Source: Candidatus Nomurabacteria bacterium GW2011_GWE1_32_28 (GTDB lineage Bacteria > Patescibacteriota > Minisyncoccia > Phycocordibacterales > UBA9973). Taken from it: 56,148 nt of DNA. The stretch spans positions 1 through 56,148 of the forward strand of contig LBOM01000004.1 in NCBI GenBank assembly GCA_000989515.1. The letters run 5' to 3'. The notes beneath the pieces were generated by a model. The model had not been told where the DNA came from and ran no database searches. It saw only the letters and a program-made list of their open reading frames with translations. This document shows, one piece after another, positions 1-8,368 of this stretch (positions within the stretch are counted from its first letter, which is position 1; each line of letters begins with the position of its first letter). The translations under genes were made by a program, and so were the position numbers.

Positions 1-572
1 CCCATTAAATAACTTTCTCCAAGAGTTTGCATTCTACCAGATATAAACAAATCATCATTTGTTGGAGTAGTTAATGTAGTACTTCCTGCATCACCAATTT
101 GAATATGCCCTGTATCTGTTTTAACAACTAATGCATCGTAAGTATCATCATATTTTAATCCTCCATAGTTTGATAAAGATGTAGCAGTGTTATAACCATA
201 AACTCTAAACTCTCTATTTTCTCCAGATGTAGAATTTCCAAAAAGCATCACTCCGCCTGTGAGATCAGTAGATTCATTTCCTAAACGTAACCATCCTGTG
301 CCTGAAGAAACTTCAATCAGTGCATCTGATCCTGTATGAGTTAAAGATAAATATTTATTATCTGTAGTATAACCATAGATTCTTAATTCATTATCATCTA
401 TTCCTGTTGAACTTCCTATGTTTGTGATTCCGCCTGAAGGATTTAATGTGAAATATCCTGAAGCATCTGTGTCTAAGGTAGAATTGTTCGAAGCATCGTA
501 TGAGATTTTAAATTGTGGAGTGGTTGCAGAAAAGACTTCAAGTTTAGTGGAGGGAGTTGATGTGCCTATCCC
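1..572 (-). pseudogene. Out-of-frame continuation of the YadA-head-like surface protein, cut by the window edge
   Basis: On the minus strand the frame one base away from the upstream ORF is open from about 572 to the left edge with no stop. It continues the same kind of protein: it begins GIGTSTPSTKLEV, matching the GIGTTSP.. motif seen twice upstream (GIGTTSPTQKLDV, VGIGTTSPPALLS), and goes on as a beta-rich Ser/Thr/Gly sequence. The frame switch falls at a run of four G (minus strand; CCCC at 570-573). Either the gene is broken, the assembly has an indel, or the slip is used. The true C-terminus lies outside the window. Confidence 0.65.
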
Positions 573-2565
573 CTGTAACGGAAAAATAATTTCCATTTCC
601 AGCATAATCCATATCCCCAAAAAGAACTGACAAATTTCCTGCAGCCACACTTCCACTAGTTTTAAAAATATTTTCTCCATCTTCATCTCTAAAATTAGCT
701 ATAGTTCCAGAATTTTCTCCTGTAACACTAAAGGTAGCTGTTTCGTGGGTACCAGAACCAACAGATAAAAGTGCAGGAGGACTCGTCGTCCCGATGCCGA
801 CGTTGCCCTTAAGTAAAGTCTTAGTAATACTATCATTTCCTAAAGTAACTGAATTACTTCCAGCACCTATAGCACTAGCTCCGATTACTATTTCATTATC
901 AGTTCCATCGGCACTTGCTTTAGTTGCGTATCCTATATATAAACCATTATTTCCTGTAACTCTGCCAGTTAACCCATCTGTGAGGTATCTTCCAGCATAA
1001 TGACCTAAGGCAGTATTGTTGCTTCCTGTAGTATTAGAATAAAGTGCAGAATTACCTATTGCTGAGTTACTACTACCTGTAGTATTAGAATAAAGTGCAG
1101 AATTACCTATTGCTGAGTTATCAGTACCTGTAGTATTATTTAGAAGTGATTGCGAACCTATTGCTGTATTTCTATGACCCGAAGAATTACTATAAAGTGA
1201 TTGATATCCTATTGCTGTATTATTGTCGCCTATATTTTCTGCTGCGGTTGTACTACCTCTTAAGCTTTGAAAACCTATAGAAGTATTGTAATTAGTCCAA
1301 GCTCTTGTTGCAGGGTCTACATTAAGTTGAGATTCAAATCCAATTGCTACACCGCTATGACCCGATACATTAGAATAGAGAGCCTTATAACCTATTGCTA
1401 TATTATCATAACCTACAGTATTAGAATAAAGTGCTTGGTTGCCAACTGCTACGTTATAAGTACCTGTAGTATTATTATAAAGAGATTGATATCCTATTGC
1501 TGTATTATCATATCCTGTAGTATTAGAGTATAAAGAAGAAGCACCTAAAGCAGTATTTTTTGCACCTTTGTATGTTTCTCCAACCACTCCAACAGAACTT
1601 AATCCGCCACCACCGATAAATATATTATCTCCATCAGAATCCGCTCCTTTATAAGAAGAGAACAATATAGATGTACCATTGGTATTGATGTTAATGTTTC
1701 CTGATACGTCTAGTTTTTGAGTAGGGGATGTCGTCCCGATGCCGATTCTGTGATTTGTAGAATCAATAGATAAAGTATCTGTATCAAAAGATAAACCGTT
1801 GATTCCTCCAGTAAGAGCAAAATTTGTATCATTAGCAAAAGTCCAAGATCCAGAATTAATCGTAGTAGTATCATCGCTTGCATCACCTAAGGTGGTAGTG
1901 CCACCTACGCTCAAATTACCAGTGATGTTAGAATCCTTAGAAATATTTAATGTAGCTATAGTGGCTATATCTGTAATATTTACTGTACCTGAAGTAAATT
2001 CTTTTGCTGATAAAAATGTTGAAGATAATACTGTACCTCCAGAAAAATTACTTGATGATGGAATGGTTCCCATCGGTGCATAATTAACTGGAATAGGAGT
2101 GTATCCACCACTAATATTTAAACCTGAATCTCCCTTAGGTCCAACTGGTCCAACAGGACCTTGAAGCTTAGAAAGTAAATCATCTGGAAGTCCTACCGTA
2201 AATAAATTCCTCAAAGCTGAAAGTAAAGCGGAATTACTAATCGATGTATTTGAATTTAAAGATGATTTAATGTTTTGAATTATGGAAGAATTGTTATTAG
2301 AATTTAATGTAAGTACTGATTGATTATTATTTTGATCATTTTTATTTTGTAATATTGAAGGAGAAGATGCTTTTTTTACTGTATAACAGTTGGAATCCAT
2401 CGGACCACAACCACCCCATGGAGTAGAATATGCACCAGGGTCTAGAATGTTACTATCCAAAGAAAAATAAGCAATTGGATTTCCTGCAAAAACAGTAGAC
2501 ACACTAAAAAAAAGATTAAAAAATCCCAAAAATAAAAGCTTTTTCATTAATAAACTATTTATCAT
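544..2565 (-). CDS. Secreted surface protein with collagen-like stretch and YadA-head-like repeats (frameshifted)
   Basis: 673 codons. A signal peptide follows the second Met (MKKLLFLGFFNLFFSVSTVFA, start near 2547), so the true start is probably that codon rather than 2565. Around residue 140 is a short collagen-like GPVGPVGPKGD stretch. Residues ~270-600 hold many copies of a 14-17 residue repeat such as NTAIGYQSLYSNTTG, the left-handed beta-roll style of YadA/trimeric autotransporter heads, and two GIGTTSP motifs that often start beta-modules in phage-fibre-like proteins. It probably forms a fibrous exported surface structure. The ORF stops just after YFSVTG, and the same fold continues one frame away towards the window edge. 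leuS lies 180 bp upstream on the same strand. The exact function is not known. Confidence 0.75.
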   Translation of the reverse strand: MINSLLMKKLLFLGFFNLFFSVSTVFAGNPIAYFSLDSNILDPGAYSTPWGGCGPMDSNCYTVKKASSPSILQNKNDQNNNQSVLTLNSNNNSSIIQNIKSSLNSNTSISNSALLSALRNLFTVGLPDDLLSKLQGPVGPVGPKGDSGLNISGGYTPIPVNYAPMGTIPSSSNFSGGTVLSSTFLSAKEFTSGTVNITDIATIATLNISKDSNITGNLSVGGTTTLGDASDDTTTINSGSWTFANDTNFALTGGINGLSFDTDTLSIDSTNHRIGIGTTSPTQKLDVSGNININTNGTSILFSSYKGADSDGDNIFIGGGGLSSVGVVGETYKGAKNTALGASSLYSNTTGYDNTAIGYQSLYNNTTGTYNVAVGNQALYSNTVGYDNIAIGYKALYSNVSGHSGVAIGFESQLNVDPATRAWTNYNTSIGFQSLRGSTTAAENIGDNNTAIGYQSLYSNSSGHRNTAIGSQSLLNNTTGTDNSAIGNSALYSNTTGSSNSAIGNSALYSNTTGSNNTALGHYAGRYLTDGLTGRVTGNNGLYIGYATKASADGTDNEIVIGASAIGAGSNSVTLGNDSITKTLLKGNVGIGTTSPPALLSVGSGTHETATFSVTGENSGTIANFRDEDGENIFKTSGSVAAGNLSVLFGDMDYAGNGNYFSVTGDRHINSLH
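1025..1126 (-). repeat. 51-bp tandem repeat inside the surface protein gene
   Basis: A 45-base string beginning cctgtagtattagaataaag at 1025 recurs exactly 51 bases later at 1076. This is a recent in-frame duplication of one 17-residue head repeat (SAIGNSALYSNTTGSSN). More diverged copies continue to about 1540. Confidence 0.85.
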
Positions 2566-2745
2566 AATTTTTTACTATAATCTTTTGATTATATCAATAT
2601 ATCACTCATTTTAAAAGATAAAAAATACATAAAATATGTGGATAAACTATTTTTAGAATATAAAACAAGAGAAAATTAAAAAAAATAGCAAATCCTACCA
2701 TTCACTTAGACCACGAAGTCGAGAACTCAGAAAGTTTTGTATCTA

Positions 2746-5265
2746 TTAGATCAATATGTTAATAAGTCTATTCTTTATGTAAATTATTTTTTTAATATAT
2801 GATCCTGAAATATATTTAAGAACAGTTTCATTCAAAAGAGCCTTTTCTTTGACTTTTTCTTCATTATCATTTACATCAATCATAATCTCAGATCTAACTT
2901 TTCCATTTATTTGCACTGCAATTTTTACTTCTTGATCTTTAATTAAATTTTCATCCCATTTGGGCCACTCTGAAAAATGAATAGATTCATATTTTTTATT
3001 TTTAATTCGTAATTTATCATACAACTCTTCCGTGATATGTGGAGCAAATGGTGCTAGAATTTGTAAAAATTTCTTATAATCTTCCAGGTTTACACTCTGT
3101 GATTTTTCCATTTCTGTAGTAAGTATCATCATTGAAGAAATAGCTGTATTGAAACGCATATTTTCTATATCTTCCGAAACTTTTTTAATTGTTTTGTGGA
3201 GAAGTTTTTCTAAAGATTGCGAAGCAGAACTTTCTTCTTGCGTTAGGCCTTGCCCAACGCAAGAGATATTACTATTTCTTATTTTATTTTTTTCATTCGT
3301 AATTCGTAATTTGTAATTTGTAATTATCTTCTCCCCTATTCTCCAAACTTTTTCTATAAATCTTCTTGAACCAATAATACTTTCTGTACTCCAAGCAACT
3401 GATTCTTCAAAAGGGCCCATAAACATTTCATAAATACGCAAAGTATCTGCACCATAAGTTTTTACTATATTATCTGGATTGATGACATTGCCGAGTGACT
3501 TTGACATTTTTACTCCCCCTTCACCTAAAATCATTCCATGAGAAGTTCTTTTTTGATAAGGTTCAACAGTTGGAACAAGTTTTAAATCATATAAAAATTT
3601 ATGCCAAAAACGTGAATATAATAAATGAAGCGTAGTGTGCTCCATGCCTCCATTATACCAGTCAACAGGTGTCCAATATTTTAATTTCTTTTTATCAGAA
3701 AAAGAAATCTTGTTTTTAGAATCTATATATCTTAAATAATACCAAGAACTCCCTGCCCAGTTTGGCATGGTGTCTGTCTCTCTTTTTGCTTTACCTTTAC
3801 ATTTGGGACATTTTGTATTTACCCATTTTGATATCGCAGACAAAGGTGACTCTCCTGTATCTGTAGGTTTGTAGCTTCTTACTTCTGGTAATTTTACTGG
3901 CAAATCTTTATCTACTACTGGTACGAGTCCACATTTTTCACAATTTATAAGTGGTATAGGTTCTCCCCAATATCTTTGACGAGAAAAAACCCAATCACGA
4001 AGTTTAAATTTAGTAACAATCTCACCTCCTACTTTTTTAGTAATTTCATCCTTATTCACCAAAGGTTTATCTATAATTGGTAAATTAAATTTCTCAGCAA
4101 ATTCTCTGTCACGTGCATCATGTTGTGGTACAGCCATCACAGCACCAGTGCCATAATTTACCAAAACATAGTCTGCAATCCAAATCGGTATTTCTTCATT
4201 ATTTGCAGGATTAATAGCTTTCACACCTTTTATTTCTACTCCTGTTTTTGTTTTATCTTCAGAAGTTCTTTCTAGTTCAGATTTTCTTTTTGTATCCTCT
4301 ATATATTTTTTTATTTCTTCAATATTCGTAATTTGTAATTCGTAATTCGTAATTAATTTATTTATTAATTCATGTTCAGGTGCAAGCACAACGTATGTCA
4401 CACCAAAAAGAGTATCTGCCCGAGTCGTAAAAACTTTAATCAAAAATTGGGGAGTAGAGCTTTTTTCGGCATACGCAATATTAGATTCAGTTATCATATT
4501 CAGGTTTGAGTGCGAGCCGTGAAAAAGCTGCTGCTCCGTAATTTTTAATTTAAATTCAATTTCACTTCCTTCCGATTTCCCTATCCAATTCCTCTGTTGA
4601 CTTTTTACACGTTCTGGAAAATCAACTAAATCTAAATCTTTGTCCAATCTATCTGCGTATTTTGTGATAGCAAGCATCCATTGTTCTTTTTCTTTTTTCT
4701 CTGTTGCACTTCCACAACGTTCACATATACCACCCACGGCTTCTTCGTTTGCAAGACCAATCTTACAAGAAGGACACCAATTGATAGAAGATTTTGCCTT
4801 ATAAGCTAAACCCTTTTTAAAAAATTGTAAAAATATCCATTGAGTCCATTTATAATATTCTGGATCTGTGGTATTTATTTCTCGAGTCCAATCAAAAGAA
4901 AAACCAATCTCCTTCAATTGTCCTCTGAATGTATTTGTATTTTTCTTTGTTACAACAGAGGGTTTTTTCCCTGTTTTGATAGCATAATTCTCTGTAGGTA
5001 ATCCAAAAGCATCCCAGCCAATAGGATATAAAACATTATATCCTTCCATTCTTCGTTTACGAGAAATTATATCCATAGCAGTATTGCTACGAATGTGTCC
5101 CACATGGAGACCGTCCCCAGATGGATACGGAAATTCTATCAAACTATAAAATTTTTTCTTTATTTGCCTTGAGTCTATTGAAGGATCTTTAGCTTTATAA
5201 ATTTTTTTTTCTTCCCATACTTTCTGCCATTTTTTTTCTATTTTTGTATGATTATATTCTTTCAT
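2746..5265 (-). CDS. leuS: Leucyl-tRNA synthetase with in-frame repeat insertions
   Basis: Class Ia synthetase charging tRNA-Leu in the cytoplasm, 839 residues (family about 800-870). HIGH motif HVGH at 54-57, Zn-type CPSC..CERC pair before the editing domain (FTTRADTLFGV), second Cys pair CEKC, KMSKS at about 586-590, and a C-terminal anticodon domain ending with the usual KKIIYIKNRLIN. Three stretches look foreign: residues ~243-272 are encoded by an imperfect 87-bp palindrome; ~304-315 (ITNYELQITN) and ~646-677 (ITNYKLRITN plus a hairpin-coded GQGLTQEE segment) are encoded by simple dispersed repeats. They sit at loops where orthologues are shorter (from memory). The reading frame is intact, so the enzyme is presumably functional. 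It starts 18 bp after the DUF5671 gene and is likely co-transcribed with it. Confidence 0.97.
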   Translation of the reverse strand: MKEYNHTKIEKKWQKVWEEKKIYKAKDPSIDSRQIKKKFYSLIEFPYPSGDGLHVGHIRSNTAMDIISRKRRMEGYNVLYPIGWDAFGLPTENYAIKTGKKPSVVTKKNTNTFRGQLKEIGFSFDWTREINTTDPEYYKWTQWIFLQFFKKGLAYKAKSSINWCPSCKIGLANEEAVGGICERCGSATEKKEKEQWMLAITKYADRLDKDLDLVDFPERVKSQQRNWIGKSEGSEIEFKLKITEQQLFHGSHSNLNMITESNIAYAEKSSTPQFLIKVFTTRADTLFGVTYVVLAPEHELINKLITNYELQITNIEEIKKYIEDTKRKSELERTSEDKTKTGVEIKGVKAINPANNEEIPIWIADYVLVNYGTGAVMAVPQHDARDREFAEKFNLPIIDKPLVNKDEITKKVGGEIVTKFKLRDWVFSRQRYWGEPIPLINCEKCGLVPVVDKDLPVKLPEVRSYKPTDTGESPLSAISKWVNTKCPKCKGKAKRETDTMPNWAGSSWYYLRYIDSKNKISFSDKKKLKYWTPVDWYNGGMEHTTLHLLYSRFWHKFLYDLKLVPTVEPYQKRTSHGMILGEGGVKMSKSLGNVINPDNIVKTYGADTLRIYEMFMGPFEESVAWSTESIIGSRRFIEKVWRIGEKIITNYKLRITNEKNKIRNSNISCVGQGLTQEESSASQSLEKLLHKTIKKVSEDIENMRFNTAISSMMILTTEMEKSQSVNLEDYKKFLQILAPFAPHITEELYDKLRIKNKKYESIHFSEWPKWDENLIKDQEVKIAVQINGKVRSEIMIDVNDNEEKVKEKALLNETVLKYISGSYIKKIIYIKNRLINILI
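3237..3263. repeat. Hairpin inside leuS
   Basis: CTTGCGTT (3237-3244) and AACGCAAG (3256-3263) are perfect 8-bp inverted arms around an 11-base loop. The segment codes for part of an apparent insertion in LeuS and lies next to the ITNYKLRITN repeat. Confidence 0.6.
3295..3327. repeat. Dispersed AATTACGAATTAC-type repeat, copy 1 (in leuS)
   Basis: A near-tandem array of 7-9 base units (attcgta / atttgta). On the minus strand it reads AATTACAAATTACAAATTAC and codes for ITNYKLRITN in LeuS. Related copies are at 4324-4356 and 36187-36213. Confidence 0.7.
4324..4356. repeat. Dispersed AATTACGAATTAC-type repeat, copy 2 (in leuS)
   Basis: The same unit as at 3295-3327; on the minus strand it codes for ITNYELQITN inside the LeuS editing-domain region. 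Two copies of an otherwise rare motif in one housekeeping gene suggest insertion and not convergence. Confidence 0.7.
4451..4537. repeat. 87-bp palindromic element inserted in frame in leuS
   Basis: The left end reads GGAGTAGAGCTTTTTTCGGC and the right end, reverse-complemented, GGAGCAGCAGCTTTTTCACG, so the two ends pair with small bulges and would form one long hairpin. Length 87 bp = 29 codons. It codes for LeuS residues ~243-272, between the conserved EIEFKLKI strand and FLIKVFTTRADTLFG. Confidence 0.7.
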
Positions 5266-5282
5266 AAATTATAAAAACTTTC

Positions 5283-6302
5283 TTATTTTATTACATTCTT
5301 TTCAAATGGTGGATATATATCTTCATCTATAATTCTTTCAAAACAAGTTCTTCCTACTTCATGATTCCAAGATTCATTAACTCCTCCTTTGTATGGATAA
5401 GAACTTGTAGAAATATCTTTTTCATAAACTGATATAGGAGTGACTCCACCATAGTAAGCACCAGACTCTCTCCATCCTTGTGGCATGGGCATGACAAAAG
5501 TTGCACAAATTTCAAAACTTAATTTATCTTTTACAAAATATTCATAAGTACTACCATTTTGAAATTCAGGATCAACTGGTAAAGAATAACCAGTCATTGG
5601 ATTAGAAAGATCTATAAGTTTTTCTGGTAATTTTTCTTTTTGTTGCCAGTAATTAATAACTTGCCATTGAATACTTTGTAAATCATTTATTCTTTTATCA
5701 TCTAAACGAAACAATCTTTGTGTTTTTGGACTACCCATAATCACAAAGCTATAAAAAATAGATGCGATAACTAAAACAATACTTATAAACCCAAAAATAA
5801 TACTACTTACTTTGTGTTTTTCCTTTGGAGTCTTTATTAAAATATAGTGATAAACTCCAATTAAAATCGCAACTAAAAATACTGACAAAACTTTATAAAT
5901 AAATCTAATAGTTGTTTCTCCAGAAATAAAATATCTTACAAGAACAACTAGGTCTATCGCCATAACAATAGAAGATAAAAACAAAATAATATATGTTACC
6001 CATTTTCTAATTATTTCATCAAAATACCCCATCTCTCCTTCTGTAAATTTCCTCCAAAAATAAGAAATAACAAAAAATATTGGAAAAAAAATAATAAGTG
6101 TAGCTAAAGATGAACGAATACTTTCATAGTCGTATGTAGAATAGCCATATTGATAGATAGAATTTAAAATATCTGGAAATTTCTTGTTTAATGTGCCAAA
6201 AACAAGGCTAAGAAAAGATACGACAGAAGTTACTAATGTAATTAATAATCCTAAACATAAAAAGAAAAATCCTATATTAAGTTTTGGTTTATTTGTTTCC
6301 AT
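5283..6302 (-). CDS. DUF5671-type membrane protein
   Basis: 339 residues. The N-terminal half has five or six hydrophobic segments (about 10-32, 65-88, 100-125, 135-160, 165-190) in the pattern of DUF5671 proteins common in CPR genomes. The C-terminal ~130 residues are soluble, starting near DLQSIQWQVINYWQQKEKLP and resembling pilin-like periplasmic domains with conserved DP and YEY positions. Function unknown. A -10 box ends 6 nt before the ATG, and leuS follows after 17 bp, so the pair is probably one operon. The DUF name is from memory of the family. Confidence 0.75.
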   Translation of the reverse strand: METNKPKLNIGFFFLCLGLLITLVTSVVSFLSLVFGTLNKKFPDILNSIYQYGYSTYDYESIRSSLATLIIFFPIFFVISYFWRKFTEGEMGYFDEIIRKWVTYIILFLSSIVMAIDLVVLVRYFISGETTIRFIYKVLSVFLVAILIGVYHYILIKTPKEKHKVSSIIFGFISIVLVIASIFYSFVIMGSPKTQRLFRLDDKRINDLQSIQWQVINYWQQKEKLPEKLIDLSNPMTGYSLPVDPEFQNGSTYEYFVKDKLSFEICATFVMPMPQGWRESGAYYGGVTPISVYEKDISTSSYPYKGGVNESWNHEVGRTCFERIIDEDIYPPFEKNVIK

Positions 6303-6308
6303 TTTTAT

Positions 6309-6314
6309 ATTATA
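6309..6314 (-). promoter_or_regulatory. -10 box for the DUF5671 gene, leaderless spacing
   Basis: TATAAT, then six bases (ATAAAA), then the ATG at 6302. Transcription would begin at the start codon. Confidence 0.6.
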
Positions 6315-6417
6315 ACATAATTATTCTATAATATAAAATGTGTGTGAAAATTTTGATCTTTTTAATTTATTTTTAAAAATTAACAAAAAAATAACTTTAA
6401 AAAAGTAAATAAAAAAA

Positions 6418-7344
6418 TTAATTTTTCTCCCAAATAGCAGTGTTCGCAAGTGGAATAATACGATTATTAGACTTTTCTAATATTCCAAGCTCTCCTTGTT
6501 CTACTATACCAGTATGATTTTTCATCATATCTTTTAGAGCATAACCTAATGATAAAGAAGAAGAATCTATCGCATAGGAAGTTATAATGACAAAAAGTGG
6601 ATCATCACTTAAAATTTTATTAATTTGAGATAAAAGTTTTGGTAAATTCTCTTCAATCTTCCAGATTTCTCCTTTAGGACCTCTGCCAAACTTGGGTGGA
6701 TCCATAACAATAGCATCATATTTATTTCCTCTTCTTATCTCCCTTTCAATAAATTTCAATGCATCATCTACAATCACACGCATTGGAAGACCTTCTAATC
6801 CTGATAGTTCTTGATTCTCTTTCAACCATGTTATTGTCTGCTCTGAAGCATCTAGGTGTGTCACCTCTGCCCCAGCCCGTAATGCAAAGAGACTCGCTAT
6901 ACCGGTGTATCCAAATAAATTAAAAAACTTTATTTTTCTTTTTGATTCTTTTATTTTTTTCTCAATAAAATCCCAGTGAGTTGCTTGTTCTGGGAAAAAT
7001 CTCATATGACGAAAGGGCGTCGGAGAGACAGAAAATTTTATATCTTTATAAGACATATCCCAACTTAAATCAATCTCTTTCCCAAGTTTCCACCCACCTT
7101 TTGTTTCACTACTTTTTCTTGAAGCAAAAAATACACCATCAGCTTTATCCCATTCTTCTTTTGGGAGAGTTTTTTCCCAAAAAGCATCCTCATGTGGACG
7201 TATAAAAATATATTTTCCAAAACGTTCTAATTTTTGATGCTCTCCTGTGTCTAAAAGTTCATAATCTTGCTCACCAACTTTTTCTGACGGCCAATCTTTA
7301 GAATAAAAAGTCTTTATTTCGTTTTTTTCTTCCACTTTTTTCAT
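6418..7344 (-). CDS. Class I SAM-dependent methyltransferase (RlmI/RlmK-like)
   Basis: 308 residues. SAM-binding motif I is FNLFGYTGIASLFALRAG (about 140-157), followed by the acidic LDAS, and the catalytic motif IV is VMDPPKFGRGP (about 210-220), the DPPKF signature of the RlmI-type 23S rRNA m5C methyltransferases (PF10672 family). It lacks an N-terminal PUA domain; instead it has ~90 residues with WDMSYKD.. that cap the fold. Probable role: rRNA base methylation; the exact target cannot be told. It begins 7 bp after ychF and has its own -10 box inside the ychF stop region. Confidence 0.85.
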   Translation of the reverse strand: MKKVEEKNEIKTFYSKDWPSEKVGEQDYELLDTGEHQKLERFGKYIFIRPHEDAFWEKTLPKEEWDKADGVFFASRKSSETKGGWKLGKEIDLSWDMSYKDIKFSVSPTPFRHMRFFPEQATHWDFIEKKIKESKRKIKFFNLFGYTGIASLFALRAGAEVTHLDASEQTITWLKENQELSGLEGLPMRVIVDDALKFIEREIRRGNKYDAIVMDPPKFGRGPKGEIWKIEENLPKLLSQINKILSDDPLFVIITSYAIDSSSLSLGYALKDMMKNHTGIVEQGELGILEKSNNRIIPLANTAIWEKN

Positions 7345-7350
7345 TATATA

Positions 7351-7356
7351 ATTATA
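7351..7356 (-). promoter_or_regulatory. -10 box for the methyltransferase gene, leaderless spacing
   Basis: TATAAT six bases upstream of the ATG at 7344, overlapping the ychF stop codon. Confidence 0.5.
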
Positions 7357-8368
7357 TCAAGAATTCTATAACATCTCCATCTTTCACAACATACTCTTTC
7401 CCTTCTGTTCTCACCCATCCTTTTTCTTTTGCTTTTGTATATGAACCAGCTTCCAATAATTTATCCCAACTTATTACCTCTGCTCGAATAAATTTCTCTT
7501 TAAAGTCTGTATGTATCGCTGTACCTGCTATGGGTGCTGTAGAGCCTATCTTTATAGTCCAAGCACGCGTCTCATCTTCTCCTGTAGTTAAGAATGTTTC
7601 AAGACCTAAAAGCTTATAACTTTGTTTAATTAATTCATCAAAACCTTTTTCAAATACGGGATCAATCTTCACAAACAAAGGGTTTTTTCCAGAAATATCA
7701 GGTAATTTTATATCCACATTTTCACCAGCTTCTGAAGTATTCAAAACATAAAGCATCGGTTTTAATGTTAATAAATTTAAAGATTTTATTTTAAACTTTT
7801 CATCATCGATCAAATAAACCTCTGTGGCCATTTTTCCTTCTTCTAAAACTTTTATAACTTTATTTAAAATAATTTCTTCAGCAATTGCATCTTTATCTCC
7901 CTTTTTAACATCTTTAACTAAATTAGAAAGTCTTTTTAAGACAGTTTCCATATCAGCTAAAACAAGTTCTAAATTTATTACTCCTACATCTTGTATTGGA
8001 TCAACTTTATTTGATACATGGATCACAGAATTATCTTGAAATGTACGCACGACGTGAGCAATGGCATCTACTTCACGAATATTTGTTAAGAATTTATTGC
8101 CCAAACCTTCCCCCTTTGAAGCACCAGCTACAAGCCCTGCAATATCAACAAACTCTATTACAGCAGGAATAGTTTTTTTAGATTTTGAAAAATCTGAAAG
8201 CATTTGAACTCTTTCGTCAGGCACAGGCACGATACCTATCGATGGATCGATAGTACAAAAAGGATAATTTTCTGCTGGTACACTCTTTTTAGTAAGCGCA
8301 TTAAAAAGTGTCGACTTTCCGACATTTGGTAAACCTACAATTCCTATACTTAGAGAAGAACTTGACAT
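7352..8368 (-). CDS. ychF: Redox-regulated ATPase YchF (Obg-family)
   Basis: 338 residues; P-loop GLPNVGKST at about 12-20, [17 protein letters not shown] (switch II-like G3), long coiled-coil insertion, G4-like region VLNTSE, and a C-terminal TGS domain ending [18 protein letters not shown]. YchF binds ATP in preference to GTP and associates with ribosomes. The gene is complete. Its first 22 codons are overlapped, in another frame, by the end of the upstream recombinase, so its original promoter has been separated from it by the integrated element or replaced. Confidence 0.95.
   Translation of the reverse strand: MSSSSLSIGIVGLPNVGKSTLFNALTKKSVPAENYPFCTIDPSIGIVPVPDERVQMLSDFSKSKKTIPAVIEFVDIAGLVAGASKGEGLGNKFLTNIREVDAIAHVVRTFQDNSVIHVSNKVDPIQDVGVINLELVLADMETVLKRLSNLVKDVKKGDKDAIAEEIILNKVIKVLEEGKMATEVYLIDDEKFKIKSLNLLTLKPMLYVLNTSEAGENVDIKLPDISGKNPLFVKIDPVFEKGFDELIKQSYKLLGLETFLTTGEDETRAWTIKIGSTAPIAGTAIHTDFKEKFIRAEVISWDKLLEAGSYTKAKEKGWVRTEGKEYVVKDGDVIEFLI

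Noticed and set aside
1000-1540. CRISPR array from the repeated units
   Set aside because: The repeats are in-frame 51-bp protein repeats with no spacers, inside a coding sequence. No CRISPR array or cas gene is seen in the window.
5268-5273. TATAAT as a dedicated leuS promoter
   Set aside because: It ends two bases before the ATG, which would start transcription inside the gene; the gene more likely shares the promoter of the upstream DUF5671 gene.
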